DNA from: Gemmatimonadota bacterium
Lineage (GTDB): Bacteria > Gemmatimonadota > Gemmatimonadetes > Gemmatimonadales > Gemmatimonadaceae
Direction of reading: 5' to 3'
Length of the DNA: 53,097 bases
NCBI GenBank assembly: GCA_016218305.1
Contig: JACREJ010000017.1
Coordinates: 1-53,097, forward strand
A program made the translations under genes and the position numbers. Shown piece by piece: positions 35,325 through 44,055 of the stretch (positions are counted from its first letter, which is position 1; every line of letters starts with the position of its first letter). Under the pieces are notes generated by a model. It was given only the letters and a program-made list of their open reading frames with translations. It was not told where the DNA came from and made no database searches.

Positions 35325-36299
35325 GTGCCACGCGAGATCGTCACCCGGCTCCTCCATGCCATCGCGGTCTGCGCGGTGGTCGCGACGTCGGTCTTTGTCC
35401 TAATCCAGTGCGCGCCGGGCGATCCGTTCGCCACCGCCCTTGACGGCGCCGACGTGCCGCCAAGCGTGCGCGCCGAGTGGCGTGCGCGATATGGCTTCGA
35501 TTTGCCTCCAGGCGAGCGCTTCGTCCGTTGGGCCGCCGCACTCACCCGCGGCGAACTCGGCTATGCCGCCTCGCGACATCGCACCGTCGCCGAGGTCGTA
35601 GGCGACGCCATGCCGCGCACGCTGCTCCTCGTCGGGGTCGCGCTCGGCCTCGGGTTCGCGGCCGGCGTCGGCATCGCGCTGGTGCAGACGCGCCATCACC
35701 GCCGCTGGCAGGACCGCGTCCTTGGAGCGCTGACGCTCGGCGGCGTCGCGGTGCCGGAGTTCCTCGTCGCGCTGCTTGCCATGACCTGGCTCGGTGCGCG
35801 ATGGCGGCTCTTCCCGGTGGCGGGCATGGGCAGCCTCGGCGATGCGGGCGCCTGGCCGTTGTGGGAGCGCATCCTCGACCTCGTCTGGCACCTCGCGCTG
35901 CCCGCCGGTGTCCTCGCCCTCGCCGTCGCGTCGCGCGTGGCGCGCCATCAGCGGGCGGCCCTGCTCGCCGTGATGCGCGAGGACTACATCCGCACGGCGC
36001 GCGCGAAGGGCCTGGGAGAATGGGACGTGATCGTACGGCACGCGCTCCCGAACGCGATTGGCCCGGTCATCGCCCTGCTCGGACTCGCACTGCCCTCGCT
36101 TGTCGGCGGCGCCGTACTCATCGAACGCATCTTCGGCTGGCCGGGGATGGGGCTCACGCTCTTTGATGCGCTGCTCGCCCGCGACTACCCGCTCATTCTG
36201 GCGGCGGTCCTGCTCGCCACCGTGCTGGCCGTCGTCGCACGCACCGTCACCGACGCGATCGCCGAGTATGTGGCGCCGCGCCGCGCGCGGGAGCGGTAG
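35325..36299 (+). CDS. Peptide ABC transporter permease (DppB/OppB-like)
   Basis: A 324-residue inner-membrane permease with about six transmembrane helices. The N-terminal segment VLIQCAPGDPF is the usual OppB/DppB start, and the EAA loop (YIRTARAKGLGEWDVIVRHA) that docks on the ATPase is clear. The GTG start lies three bases after the binding-protein stop. The stop overlaps the next permease start as TAGTG. Confidence 0.93.
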   Translation: MPREIVTRLLHAIAVCAVVATSVFVLIQCAPGDPFATALDGADVPPSVRAEWRARYGFDLPPGERFVRWAAALTRGELGYAASRHRTVAEVVGDAMPRTLLLVGVALGLGFAAGVGIALVQTRHHRRWQDRVLGALTLGGVAVPEFLVALLAMTWLGARWRLFPVAGMGSLGDAGAWPLWERILDLVWHLALPAGVLALAVASRVARHQRAALLAVMREDYIRTARAKGLGEWDVIVRHALPNAIGPVIALLGLALPSLVGGAVLIERIFGWPGMGLTLFDALLARDYPLILAAVLLATVLAVVARTVTDAIAEYVAPRRARER

Positions 36300-37144
36300 T
36301 GGCCGCCAGCACCTGGCGTCGCCTGCTCGATGACCGCGCCGCCCGCGTCGCCGGGGGCGTGCTCGGCGCCGCCGCACTGGCCGCTGTCCTCGCGCCGTGG
36401 ATTGCCCCGCATGACCCGACGCTGCAGCCGGATCCCGTGGCATTGCGGCTCGTGGCGCCGTCGTGGCAGCACCCATTCGGCACCGATCCGTTCTCTCGCG
36501 ACGTGCTCAGCCGCGTCCTCCACGGTGCGCGCGTCTCGCTGGGGGTGGCGGCAGGGGCGATGCTGCTCTCCGTTACGCTGGGAGCCGCACTCGGCGCGCT
36601 GGCCGCCGTCGTCGGCGGCTGGGTGGATGGCGTCGTCTCCGGGCTCGTGGACGTGCTCATTGCCATGCCGCGCCTGCTCGTCGTCATCGCCCTCGTTGCC
36701 ACGTTCGGGACGCTCTCGCCCTGGTGGCTGGTCGCGCTGATCGGTGGCAGCGGCTGGCTCACCACTGCGCGCATCGTGCGCGCCGAGTTCCGCGATCATC
36801 TGCAACGCGAATACGTGCTCGCGGCGCGTGCCCTGGGCGCCTCGCGCTGGCGCATCACCTGGCACCACCTGTTGCCGGCGGTGGCGCCACAGCTCGCCGT
36901 GGCCGCCGCGCTGGCGCTTGCGGCAGTCATTCCCCTCGAAGCCGCGCTCAGCTTCGTCGGGCTCGGCGTCCAGCCGCCGCTCGCGAGCTGGGGGAACATC
37001 CTGCTCGACGGCGCCGACTACCTCACGTCGGCCTGGTGGCTCGTGCTCTTTCCCGTCGCCGCGGTCTCGCTCACGGTCGGCTCCGCCCTGATCCTGGCCG
37101 ACCGCCTCCGCGTCGCGATCGCGGGGGAGGAGCACGGCGAGTGA
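36299..37144 (+). CDS. Peptide ABC transporter permease (DppC/OppC-like)
   Basis: A 281-residue partner permease. HPFGTDPFSRDVLSRVLHGARVSL is the hallmark DppC/OppC motif after the first helix; the EAA loop is YVLAARALGASRWRITWHH. The GTG start overlaps the dppB-like stop, and GTGA overlaps the next ATPase gene, so the transporter genes are translated as a coupled set. Confidence 0.93.
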   Translation: MAASTWRRLLDDRAARVAGGVLGAAALAAVLAPWIAPHDPTLQPDPVALRLVAPSWQHPFGTDPFSRDVLSRVLHGARVSLGVAAGAMLLSVTLGAALGALAAVVGGWVDGVVSGLVDVLIAMPRLLVVIALVATFGTLSPWWLVALIGGSGWLTTARIVRAEFRDHLQREYVLAARALGASRWRITWHHLLPAVAPQLAVAAALALAAVIPLEAALSFVGLGVQPPLASWGNILLDGADYLTSAWWLVLFPVAAVSLTVGSALILADRLRVAIAGEEHGE

Positions 37145-37944
37145 ACCCCGCCCTCCTTATCGTCGATCAGCTGCAGATTGACGTCAACGCCCTGCGCGGC
37201 GCGGCGCCCAAGCCGATCCTGCGCGGCGTCTCATTCGCGATGCAGCCCGGCGAGACCGTGGGGGTGCTTGGCGCGAGCGGCAGCGGCAAGACATCGCTGG
37301 CGCTGGCGCTGCTCGGGCTGCTCCCTCCAGCCCTCACCGCGCGCGGACGCGTCCTCTTCGAGGGCCACGAGCTGCTCGCCGCGTCGCGAGGAGCGCGCCG
37401 TGCGCTGCGCGGTCGCCGCCTCTCCATCGTCTTTCAGGAGCCGCTCACGGCGCTCAACCCGCGCATGCGCGTCGGCGCACAGGTGGCCGAGATGGCGCGC
37501 GCGCACGGAGAGCGCGATGCGCGGCGCGCCCTGCGGAGCGCGGTGGACATGCTGGGCCGCGCGGGCCTTCCGGACGCCGACGTGCGGTCGCGGCGCTTCC
37601 CGCACGAGCTGTCCGGCGGCGAGCGGCAGCGCGTGCTGCTCGCCATGGCGCTCCTGCTCGACCCCGCCCTCCTCATCGCCGACGAGCCGACGTCGGCGCT
37701 CGACGTCACGGTCCAGGCGCAGGTGCTGCAGCTCCTGCACGCCCAGCAGCGCGAGCGCGGCCTGGCGCTGCTCCTCGTGAGCCATGACCTCGGCGTCATC
37801 GCCACGAGTTGCGAGCGCACCATCGTGCTGCACGACGGGCTCGTCGTCGAGGATGTCCCGACGCGCCAGCTTCTCTCCGCCCCCGAGCATGCGCAGGCCC
37901 GGGCTCTGGTCGATGCCGTGCGTCCTGCGGTGCGCAGCGCATGA
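37141..37944 (+). CDS. Peptide ABC transporter ATPase (DppD/OppD-like)
   Basis: A 267-residue nucleotide-binding subunit. Walker A GASGSGKTS, Q-loop FQEPLTALNP, signature LSGGERQR, Walker B LLIADEPTSALD and the H-loop SHDLG are all intact. It ends shortly after the H-loop region and lacks the cysteine-rich C-terminal oligopeptide-transporter extension found in many OppD/DppD proteins. It starts with GTG inside the 4-bp overlap with the permease gene. Confidence 0.93.
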   Translation: MNPALLIVDQLQIDVNALRGAAPKPILRGVSFAMQPGETVGVLGASGSGKTSLALALLGLLPPALTARGRVLFEGHELLAASRGARRALRGRRLSIVFQEPLTALNPRMRVGAQVAEMARAHGERDARRALRSAVDMLGRAGLPDADVRSRRFPHELSGGERQRVLLAMALLLDPALLIADEPTSALDVTVQAQVLQLLHAQQRERGLALLLVSHDLGVIATSCERTIVLHDGLVVEDVPTRQLLSAPEHAQARALVDAVRPAVRSA

Positions 37945-38711
37945 GCGCCCTGCTCGAGGTTCGCGATCTCGTCGTTGCGTATGAAGGGCGCGACGGTCGC
38001 GTACGCGCGGTGGACGGCGCATCGCTCGATGTCGCGCGCGGCGAGACGATGGCGCTGGTGGGCGAGTCCGGCAGCGGCAAGACCAGCCTCGGACGCGCCA
38101 TCCTGCGGCTCGTCCCCGCGGCGTCCGGCAGCGTGCATTTCGACGGTGCCGACGTGCGCGGGCTCGCCGGCGACGCACTCCGCCGTTTCCGGCGGCAGGC
38201 GCAAGTGGTGTTTCAGGACCCCCTCGCGTCGCTCGATCCCCGGATGCGCGTGGGCGACATCGTCCGTGAGGGCATCGACATCCACGCCCTCGCGCCGCGC
38301 GCCGACGCCAACCGGCGCGTCGCCCGGCTGCTCGAGGAAGTCGGGCTCCGCGCGGAGGACGCCGAGCGCCTCCCGCACGAGTTCTCCGGCGGCGAGCGCC
38401 AGCGTATCGCCATCGCGCGCGCGCTGGCGGTGGAGCCGGAGTTCCTGGTGCTCGACGAAGCCGTTTCCGCCCTCGACGTGCTCGTCCGCCGCCAGGTGCT
38501 CGACTTGCTGGCCACCCTGCAGGCCGCGCGAGGCCTCACGTACCTGTTCATCGCGCACGACCTCGCGGTCGTGGAACGCATCGCGACGCGGGTGGCCGTG
38601 ATGCAGCAGGGACGCATCGTCGAATGCGCACCTACGGCCGAGCTCTTCGCCGCCCCCGCGTCGGGCGCTGCGCAAGCGCTGCTCGCGGCCATTCCGCGGA
38701 TTGCCTGGTAG
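37941..38711 (+). CDS. Peptide ABC transporter ATPase (DppF/OppF-like)
   Basis: A 256-residue second nucleotide-binding subunit. Walker A GESGSGKTS, Q-loop FQDPLASLDP, signature FSGGERQR and Walker B FLVLDEAVSALD (DEAVSALD is the usual OppF/DppF wording) are present. The start overlaps the previous stop by ATGA. It is the last gene of the five-gene transporter operon and converges on the POT transporter gene. Confidence 0.93.
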   Translation: MSALLEVRDLVVAYEGRDGRVRAVDGASLDVARGETMALVGESGSGKTSLGRAILRLVPAASGSVHFDGADVRGLAGDALRRFRRQAQVVFQDPLASLDPRMRVGDIVREGIDIHALAPRADANRRVARLLEEVGLRAEDAERLPHEFSGGERQRIAIARALAVEPEFLVLDEAVSALDVLVRRQVLDLLATLQAARGLTYLFIAHDLAVVERIATRVAVMQQGRIVECAPTAELFAAPASGAAQALLAAIPRIAW

Positions 38712-38758
38712 GTCGCCAGAAGGCACGGTGAGCACGTGCTCGCCGGTGCGCAAACGCA

Positions 38759-38784
38759 GAACGGCGACCCGAAGGCCGCCGTTC
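38759..38784. terminator. Hairpin between the ABC and POT transporter genes
   Basis: Perfect 8-bp stem (38759-38766 with 38777-38784) with a 10-base loop. A second near-perfect palindrome centred on AGCACGTGCT (38731-38740) lies just upstream. Together they probably terminate the ABC operon, and perhaps the opposing transcript. Confidence 0.5.
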
Positions 38785-38787
38785 GCG

Positions 38788-38832
38788 ATCTGCCATCTAC
38801 CATCCACCATCTACCATCTGCCGTCTACCATC
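38788..38832 (-). repeat. Single arm of 7-bp tandem repeats (family C, locus 1)
   Basis: Six tandem heptamers of the type CTACCAT on the plus strand (GATGGTA on the minus strand), ending about eight bases from the stop of the minus-strand POT gene. Read from the POT gene the arm is purine-rich, as for most other arms. No complementary second arm is present. Confidence 0.8.
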
Positions 38833-38839
38833 ACTCGCC

Positions 38840-40351
38840 CTACTTCACCCCATGCATCAGCTTCTGCACCCTCGGCGCCGCGAGCAGCAGGATGAGACCC
38901 GCCGCCGTCAGCGCCCAGAAGCCGAAGGTGTAGCCGCTCAACGCCGACGTCGTCGTCATGCCGGTCTCGCCGCTCACCTCGCTGGCGAAGATGCCCGACA
39001 GGTTGTTGCCGATGCCCGTGGAGAGGAACCAGCCGCCCATCCCGAGCCCGACCAGCTTCACCGGCGCGAGCTTCGTCACCATGGAGAGCCCGATCGGCGA
39101 CAGGCAGAGCTCGCCGATGGACTGGATCAGGTAGACCGCCACCAGCGTCCAGAACGGGATCTTGTTGTCGGCCGGATTGATGAGGCTCGACAGCGCGAAC
39201 ATGAGCAGCAGGAACGCCAGGCCGTTGAAGATCAGGCCGAGCCCGAACTTCCGCGGGATGGACGGGTTCGCGTTCACCTTGGCCAGTGCCACCCACACCC
39301 AGGCCACGATCGGGGCGAAGATGATGATCGCCACCGCGTTCACGCTCTGGAACCAGCCCGTCGGGAAGGTCCAGTCGCCGAACTGCCGGTTCACGATGTT
39401 GTCGGCCAGGAAGGTGAAGGAACTGCCGGCCTGCTCGAAGAACATCCAGAACATGATGTTGAACACGAAGATCAGCAGCATCGCGATCGTCTTGTCGCGC
39501 GCCACGGCCCCTTCGCGAATGCCCTCGACCATCAGCATCGCCGAGAGGCCGATGAACATCGCCGTGAGCACGTACTGCAGGTTCTTGCCGCCCACCGCGA
39601 GCAGCGAGAACACGAGCGGCACGCAGAGCGCGGCGCCGATGGCCACGTAGATCACGCGCATCCGGTTCGCCTGGTCGGCCACCGGCGCGCCGATGCCCTG
39701 CAGCTGGCGGCGGCCGACGTAGAACCAGACGAGGCTGATCAGCATGCCGATGCCGGCCGTCATGAAGACGACCTTGTATGCCGGCATGGACTCGGTGCCA
39801 AACACGTTCTCGGCCAGCCAGCTCGTGAGGAGCGGCGACAGGAACGCGCCCGCATTGATGCCCATGTAGAAGATCGTGAAGCCCGAATCGCGGCGTTCGT
39901 CACCCGCCGAGTAGCACTTGCCGACGATGGTCGAGATGTTCGGCTTGAACAACCCGTTGCCGACGACGATCGTCGAGAGGCCGAGCTTGAAGATCGTCGG
40001 GTCGGGCAGCGTGATCATGAACAGGCCCGCCGCCATGAAGACGGCACCCGTCAGGATGGACCGCTGGTAACCGATCACCTTGTCGGCCACATAGCCGCCG
40101 AAGATCGCCACGGCGTAGACGAGCGCGAGGTAGGACCCGTACGTCAGGTTCGCCTCGGCCTGTCCGGTGGGCGAGCCGCCGTGGAACTGGGCGACGATGT
40201 AGAGCACCAGCGCCCAGCGAATGCCGTAGAACGCGAAGCGCTCCCAGAACTCCGACATGAACAGCATCCACAGCGGCTGCGGATGCCCCATCATCTGCTT
40301 GAACTCGGGAATCGTCGTGCCGTCCCGGTTCGTATCAGCTGCACCACTCAT
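38840..40351 (-). CDS. POT-family proton-dependent peptide transporter
   Basis: A 503-residue major-facilitator protein of the PTR2/POT family that imports di- and tripeptides with protons. The helix-1 motif EFWERFAFYGIRWALVLY (ExxERFxYY-type) carries the proton-coupling residues. The GGYVADKVIGYQRSI loop and the NPGNLF-type segment (GLFKPNISTIVGKCY) follow; about 12-14 hydrophobic segments are visible. GGAG lies seven bases before the ATG. An 18-bp palindrome about 55 bp upstream may be its operator. It converges on the peptide ABC transporter, giving two peptide uptake routes side by side. Confidence 0.93.
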   Translation of the reverse strand: MSGAADTNRDGTTIPEFKQMMGHPQPLWMLFMSEFWERFAFYGIRWALVLYIVAQFHGGSPTGQAEANLTYGSYLALVYAVAIFGGYVADKVIGYQRSILTGAVFMAAGLFMITLPDPTIFKLGLSTIVVGNGLFKPNISTIVGKCYSAGDERRDSGFTIFYMGINAGAFLSPLLTSWLAENVFGTESMPAYKVVFMTAGIGMLISLVWFYVGRRQLQGIGAPVADQANRMRVIYVAIGAALCVPLVFSLLAVGGKNLQYVLTAMFIGLSAMLMVEGIREGAVARDKTIAMLLIFVFNIMFWMFFEQAGSSFTFLADNIVNRQFGDWTFPTGWFQSVNAVAIIIFAPIVAWVWVALAKVNANPSIPRKFGLGLIFNGLAFLLLMFALSSLINPADNKIPFWTLVAVYLIQSIGELCLSPIGLSMVTKLAPVKLVGLGMGGWFLSTGIGNNLSGIFASEVSGETGMTTTSALSGYTFGFWALTAAGLILLLAAPRVQKLMHGVK

Positions 40352-40404
40352 GCGACTTCTCCAGGAAAGGGGAAGGGCGTTTATTGTGACGAGATTCTGC
40401 CGCC

Positions 40405-40422
40405 GACCCGGAATTCCGGGTC
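40405..40422. promoter_or_regulatory. 18-bp perfect palindrome upstream of POT gene
   Basis: GACCCGGAATTCCGGGTC is self-complementary with no loop, centred about 62 bp before the POT start codon. The flanking GC dinucleotides (40402-40403 and 40424-40425) continue the symmetry after one mismatch. Lack of a loop argues for a protein-binding site rather than a terminator. The regulator is unknown. Confidence 0.55.
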
Positions 40423-40528
40423 TGCACGGATGGTTTTATGTAGCCGTTGGGCGGCCGTTCGTCAAACGGGTGCGGACCCCCGCCGGCGCGGTGGTTCAGG
40501 CGGAATGCAGCGCCGCCGACGCCTCGCC

Positions 40529-41107
40529 CTACGGCTGTCCCATGCGGCGCTTGAGTTCCTCGAGCCGCGCCGCGGCATCGGCGTCCTTCGCCTCGCGTGC
40601 GCGCTGGCGATGCAACGAATCGAGCTCGGCATTCAGCGCGCCGTCGTCCGGAAGCCCCAGCTCGGCATCCGACGGAGTGCGGGCCGTGCCCGCCGGAGCG
40701 CTGCCCGCCCCGACCGTCCCGGCCCCGGCCGCGGCGGCCTTGAGCTGGGTGAGCATCTCATCGTAGTCGCGGCGCGCGAGCGCCGCCTCCGCTTCCTGCG
40801 CCTCGAGCTTGCGCTCGAGCACCGCGATGCGCTCGAGATGCTGCCCTTCGTACTTCTCCGCGATGGCCACCGTCTCCGCGTCGTTGATGCCGGCAGCGAG
40901 GCCCTTGCGCCGGGTCACCGTTTCCAGCCCCTGTCGCTCCGCGTCCAGCTTGCGGCGCGTCACGTCAACGCCGCGCTCCAGGTCCTCGACGCCGAGCTTG
41001 GCGGAGACGAGCGCCTGCTTCATGTCATTGATCACGGCGCGCCGTTCGTTGGGGTGCACCCGCCCCCCGAGGAGGTCGGCGATGGTGGTCTTCAGCGATT
41101 CAAACAC
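40529..41107 (-). CDS. Coiled-coil protein of unknown function
   Basis: A 192-residue, highly charged, almost entirely helical protein. After an amphipathic start (MFESLKTTIADLLGG) come long heptad-like stretches (LDAERQGLETV, RIAVLERKLEAQEAEAAL, LNAELDSLHRQRAREAKDADAA), separated near residues 130-150 by an Ala/Gly/Thr-rich linker. There is no signal peptide or membrane helix. The overall shape is reminiscent of PspA-type scaffold proteins, but I see no specific signature. The GTG at 41107 gives the start MFESLK; a longer upstream frame would pass through the 26-bp repeat tract and is rejected. Confidence 0.7.
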   Translation of the reverse strand: MFESLKTTIADLLGGRVHPNERRAVINDMKQALVSAKLGVEDLERGVDVTRRKLDAERQGLETVTRRKGLAAGINDAETVAIAEKYEGQHLERIAVLERKLEAQEAEAALARRDYDEMLTQLKAAAAGAGTVGAGSAPAGTARTPSDAELGLPDDGALNAELDSLHRQRAREAKDADAAARLEELKRRMGQP

Positions 41108-41250
41108 GGGCAGGCGGGCTGCGGTTTGTGGATTTCGCGCGCGACCGACGTTCCGGCGCGCGCCCCATGCACAATACGATACTGCAACGCGGCGGTTCCG
41201 CCCAACCCGCCGCGGTATGCGTCCGCCCCCGTCCGCATTCCCTGCACCCC

Positions 41251-41366
41251 ACCCTGCCCCCTGAACCCTGCACCACACCCTGCTCCCTGAACCCTGCACC
41301 CCATCCTGCCCCCTGAACCCTGCACCACACCCTGCTCCCTGAACCCTGCACCACACCCTGCACCCT
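41251..41366. repeat. 26-bp tandem repeat, four copies (family D)
   Basis: Four consecutive 26-bp units (41251, 41277, 41303, 41329), each built from ACCCTGC, CCCTGAACCC and TGCACC words and differing at only two or three positions, plus a partial fifth. The tract lies between divergent starts of the coiled-coil gene and the C26 gene and ends five bases before the TAGTTT element of the latter. A degenerate relative (ACCCTGCCCC, ACCCTGCGCC) occurs near 32600-32645 before the small membrane protein. Confidence 0.88.
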
Positions 41367-41371
41367 TCCTG

Positions 41372-41377
41372 TAGTTT
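41372..41377 (+). promoter_or_regulatory. TAGTTT element 6 nt before C26 gene
   Basis: TAGTTT plus exactly six bases precedes the ATG at 41384, giving predicted leaderless transcription. No -35 box is evident because the upstream DNA is the 26-bp repeat. Confidence 0.45.
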
Positions 41378-41383
41378 CAGTGT

Positions 41384-42121
41384 ATGCCGCCTCCGCTCGT
41401 CGCCCTCACCGCCTCCTCCAAGGCCGCCGCCGGCCCCGGCAAGTACTCGCGCGTGCGGGTCAACGAGGCCTACGTGCGCGCACTGCAGTCGGTCGGACTG
41501 GTGCCGTTGGTCATTCCGCCGTCCCTTTCGCCCGACGAGGCAAGCGCCGTCGTCGCGCGCGTTTCCGGCGTCGTGCTCTCGGGCGGCGAGGATGTGGACC
41601 CCGCGCGTTACGGCGCTGCCCGACACCCCGCGACGCAGAAGCCGAAGGTTGCACGCGACGCCACAGAACTCGCCCTCGTCGAGGCGGCGCGCGCGGCGCA
41701 GCGCCCCATGCTGGGCATCTGCCGCGGCCTGCAACTGCTCAACGTCGCCCTTGGCGGCACCCTCGTGCAGGACCTCGGGATGCTCCGCCCGAGCGAGATC
41801 GGCCACTCCCTCGAAACGTCCCGCGCGCACCGTGTGCATGGCGTCACGATTCTCAGCGGCTCCCGGCTCGCCGCCGCCGCGGGCGACCTCGTCATCGAGG
41901 TCAACTCGTTTCACCATCAGGGCGTGGATCAACTCGCCCCGTCGCTGCGCGCCACCGCGTACGCCCCCGACGGCGTCGTCGAGGCCGTGGAAACGACCGA
42001 CGACTGGTGGGCCCTCGCCGTCCAGTGGCACCCGGAGGAGCTGCTGCAGGACGCGAAGCCCTGGGACCGCGCGATCTTCCAGGCGTTCGCGCAGGCGTGT
42101 GAGCAGCGCCGCAGGGGGTGA
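41384..42121 (+). CDS. Class I glutamine amidotransferase-like gamma-glutamyl hydrolase (peptidase C26, PuuD-like)
   Basis: A 245-residue hydrolase of the C26 family. The nucleophile is C113 in the elbow GICRGLQ; VLSGGEDVDP, the HRVHGV segment, SFHHQGVD and the QWHPEE His/Glu pair complete the site. PuuD-like members cleave gamma-glutamyl-GABA; others act on gamma-glutamyl folates or peptides. Nothing adjacent marks a polyamine pathway, so the substrate is open. Only 37 bases separate it from the glycosyltransferase gene, so they could be co-transcribed. Confidence 0.9.
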   Translation: MPPPLVALTASSKAAAGPGKYSRVRVNEAYVRALQSVGLVPLVIPPSLSPDEASAVVARVSGVVLSGGEDVDPARYGAARHPATQKPKVARDATELALVEAARAAQRPMLGICRGLQLLNVALGGTLVQDLGMLRPSEIGHSLETSRAHRVHGVTILSGSRLAAAAGDLVIEVNSFHHQGVDQLAPSLRATAYAPDGVVEAVETTDDWWALAVQWHPEELLQDAKPWDRAIFQAFAQACEQRRRG

Positions 42122-42158
42122 GCGAGCCGCCGCTCCTCCTCCTCCCCATATTTAGGGC

Positions 42159-43229
42159 GTGCGCATTCTCCATCTGGACAGCGGGCAACATTGGCGCGGC
42201 GGGCAGCGGCAGGTCTACCTGCTCGCCGCCACGCAGCGAGAACGCGGGTCCGAGCCGCTCGTCGTTGCCGCACCCAACTCTCCGCTCGCCGGCATGCTCA
42301 AGACACAGGGCATCGCCAGCGCCGCGGTGGCCATGCGCGCCGACTTCGACCTCCTCGCCATGCGCCGCGTGCGGCGCATTGTGTCGCGCTGGCGCCCGGA
42401 CCTCGTGCACGCGCACGATGCGCGCGCCCATGCCATCGCGCTCGGCGCGCTCCTTGGCGGCGACATCCCACTGCTCGTCACGCGTCGCGTTCCCTTCGTC
42501 CCGAAGGGACGCCTCAAGTACGGCTCACGCGTCGCGCACTTCATCGCCATCAGCCAGGCCGTCGGTGAGGCACTCCAGCTCGGCGGCGTCGGCGCGGAGC
42601 GGGTCACCGTCGTCTATTCCGGCGTTCCCTCGCCGGTGGTCGGCGTACCTCGAGACTGGCGGCGCGAGGCCGGCTGGCCGGCCGACACCCTGCTCTGCGG
42701 CGTCGTGGGCGCCATGACCGCCGAAAAGGGCGTTGCCAGGCTGCAGGAGATCGCCGAGTTCGTCGCGCCCGACCTGCGCGAGCGCCTGCGCCTCGTGCTG
42801 CTCGGCGGGACGGCCATTGGCGCCGATTCGTTCGGGGGCATCGCGGCGTATCGCGCCGGGTTCGTGGACGCGATCCACGATGCGATGGCCGGCCTCGACA
42901 TGCTCTGGCATCCGTCGGGCGCTGAGGGCCTCGGCACCGCCGTGATCGACGCGATGGCGCTCGGCGTGCCGCCCGTCGCCTTTGCCACCGGCGGGCTCGC
43001 GGAACTCGTCGAACCTGGACGTTCCGGCCTGCTGGCGGCACCAGGCGACGTGCGCGCCTTCGCGCAGGAGGTGGAGCGCCTCGCCGCGGACCGCGCGCTG
43101 CGAGAGGCGCTCGCCGACGGCGGCCGGGCGCGCGCGGCTCAGTTCTCGGTGGACCGAATGGCCAGCGGCGCTGCCGCGGTGTACGACATGGTGCTGGCGC
43201 GAGCGACCGCGCTGGCGCGCAACCCGTAG
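42159..43229 (+). CDS. Glycosyltransferase family 4
   Basis: A 356-residue GT-B glycosyltransferase. The N-terminal MRILHLDSGQHWRGGQRQV is the GT4 acceptor-side start, and the donor side has GVVGAMTAEKG, then WHPSGAEGLGTAVIDAMALGVP, the usual EGxG...D/E nucleotide-sugar motif, and ATGGLAELVEPG. The start is GTG, just after an ATATTTA sequence, so the leader is very short or absent. Likely role: cell-surface glycan or lipid glycosylation, together with the GT2 gene that follows. Confidence 0.88.
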   Translation: MRILHLDSGQHWRGGQRQVYLLAATQRERGSEPLVVAAPNSPLAGMLKTQGIASAAVAMRADFDLLAMRRVRRIVSRWRPDLVHAHDARAHAIALGALLGGDIPLLVTRRVPFVPKGRLKYGSRVAHFIAISQAVGEALQLGGVGAERVTVVYSGVPSPVVGVPRDWRREAGWPADTLLCGVVGAMTAEKGVARLQEIAEFVAPDLRERLRLVLLGGTAIGADSFGGIAAYRAGFVDAIHDAMAGLDMLWHPSGAEGLGTAVIDAMALGVPPVAFATGGLAELVEPGRSGLLAAPGDVRAFAQEVERLAADRALREALADGGRARAAQFSVDRMASGAAAVYDMVLARATALARNP

Positions 43230-43293
43230 ACGCGTACCCCGCCGCGCCGGTAGTTTTATAGGTTCCACCCTCTCATCGGCCCCTCACGACCCC

Positions 43294-44055
43294 GTGCTCT
43301 TCATCTGCATCCCGTCGCACAACGAAGCGCCGACCGTCGGCGTCCTGTTGTGGCGTATCCGGAAGGTCTTTCGGGAATTCTCGCGCGAGTACGAGATCCT
43401 CGTCTACGACGACGCGAGCACCGACGAGACGGCCGAGGTCCTGGCGCCGTACCACAAAGTGCTCCCGCTCACGGTCATCCGCGGCACGCAGCGGGTTGGC
43501 TATGCCCGCGCGGTGGACGCCCTTTTGCGCGACGCCGCGCAGCGCACGCGCTATCCGCGACGCGACGCCGTGGTGCTGCTGCAGGCCGACTTTACGGACC
43601 AGCCCGAACAGCTCCCCGAGCTGATCAAGCGCTTCGAGGGCGGCGCCGACGTGGTCGTTGCAGAACCCGCCGCCGTGCCGTCGGCGCCCAAGCCCGTGCG
43701 TGCGCTCGCCACGTGGGCGCGCCGCGCGGCCCGGTTCTGGCCGGTGCGCGCGCAGCTCAGCGTCCCCGGCATCAGCGATCCCTTTGCCACGTATCGCATC
43801 TTCCGCATCACCGTGGTGCGCGACCTCGTGCGCGACGCCGGCGATGCGCCGGTGACCGACGGCCCCGTGCGCGTCGCCAACCTCGAACTGCTGCGCCGTG
43901 CCGCCGCGCTCGCGCGCCGCGTCGAGTCCGTCACCGTGGAGCCGCGCTTCGACATTCGCCCGCGCGCCACGCGCGTGCAGGTCTGGCCGGACCTCAAGGC
44001 GATCCTCAGCGCCGGCTGGGCGGCCCGGAAGCGGCGCGCCGTCGCCACGGTGTGA
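43294..44055 (+). CDS. Glycosyltransferase family 2
   Basis: A 253-residue GT-A enzyme. IPSHNEAPTVG, the nucleotide-binding VYDDASTDETAEVL and the VLLQADFTDQ (DxD-like) motifs place it with dolichyl-phosphate-mannose-synthase-type GT2 proteins. There is no C-terminal membrane pair. The GTG at 43294 is the only reasonable start; a TAGTTT element lies about 40 bases upstream (43251-43256). GTGA overlap couples it to the DUF3108 gene. Acceptor unknown. Confidence 0.87.
   Translation: MLFICIPSHNEAPTVGVLLWRIRKVFREFSREYEILVYDDASTDETAEVLAPYHKVLPLTVIRGTQRVGYARAVDALLRDAAQRTRYPRRDAVVLLQADFTDQPEQLPELIKRFEGGADVVVAEPAAVPSAPKPVRALATWARRAARFWPVRAQLSVPGISDPFATYRIFRITVVRDLVRDAGDAPVTDGPVRVANLELLRRAAALARRVESVTVEPRFDIRPRATRVQVWPDLKAILSAGWAARKRRAVATV

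Noticed and set aside
38852-41290. Open frame of about 810 codons on the plus strand
   Set aside because: It spans two different minus-strand genes and their intergenic region, with His/Arg-rich translation and no domain.
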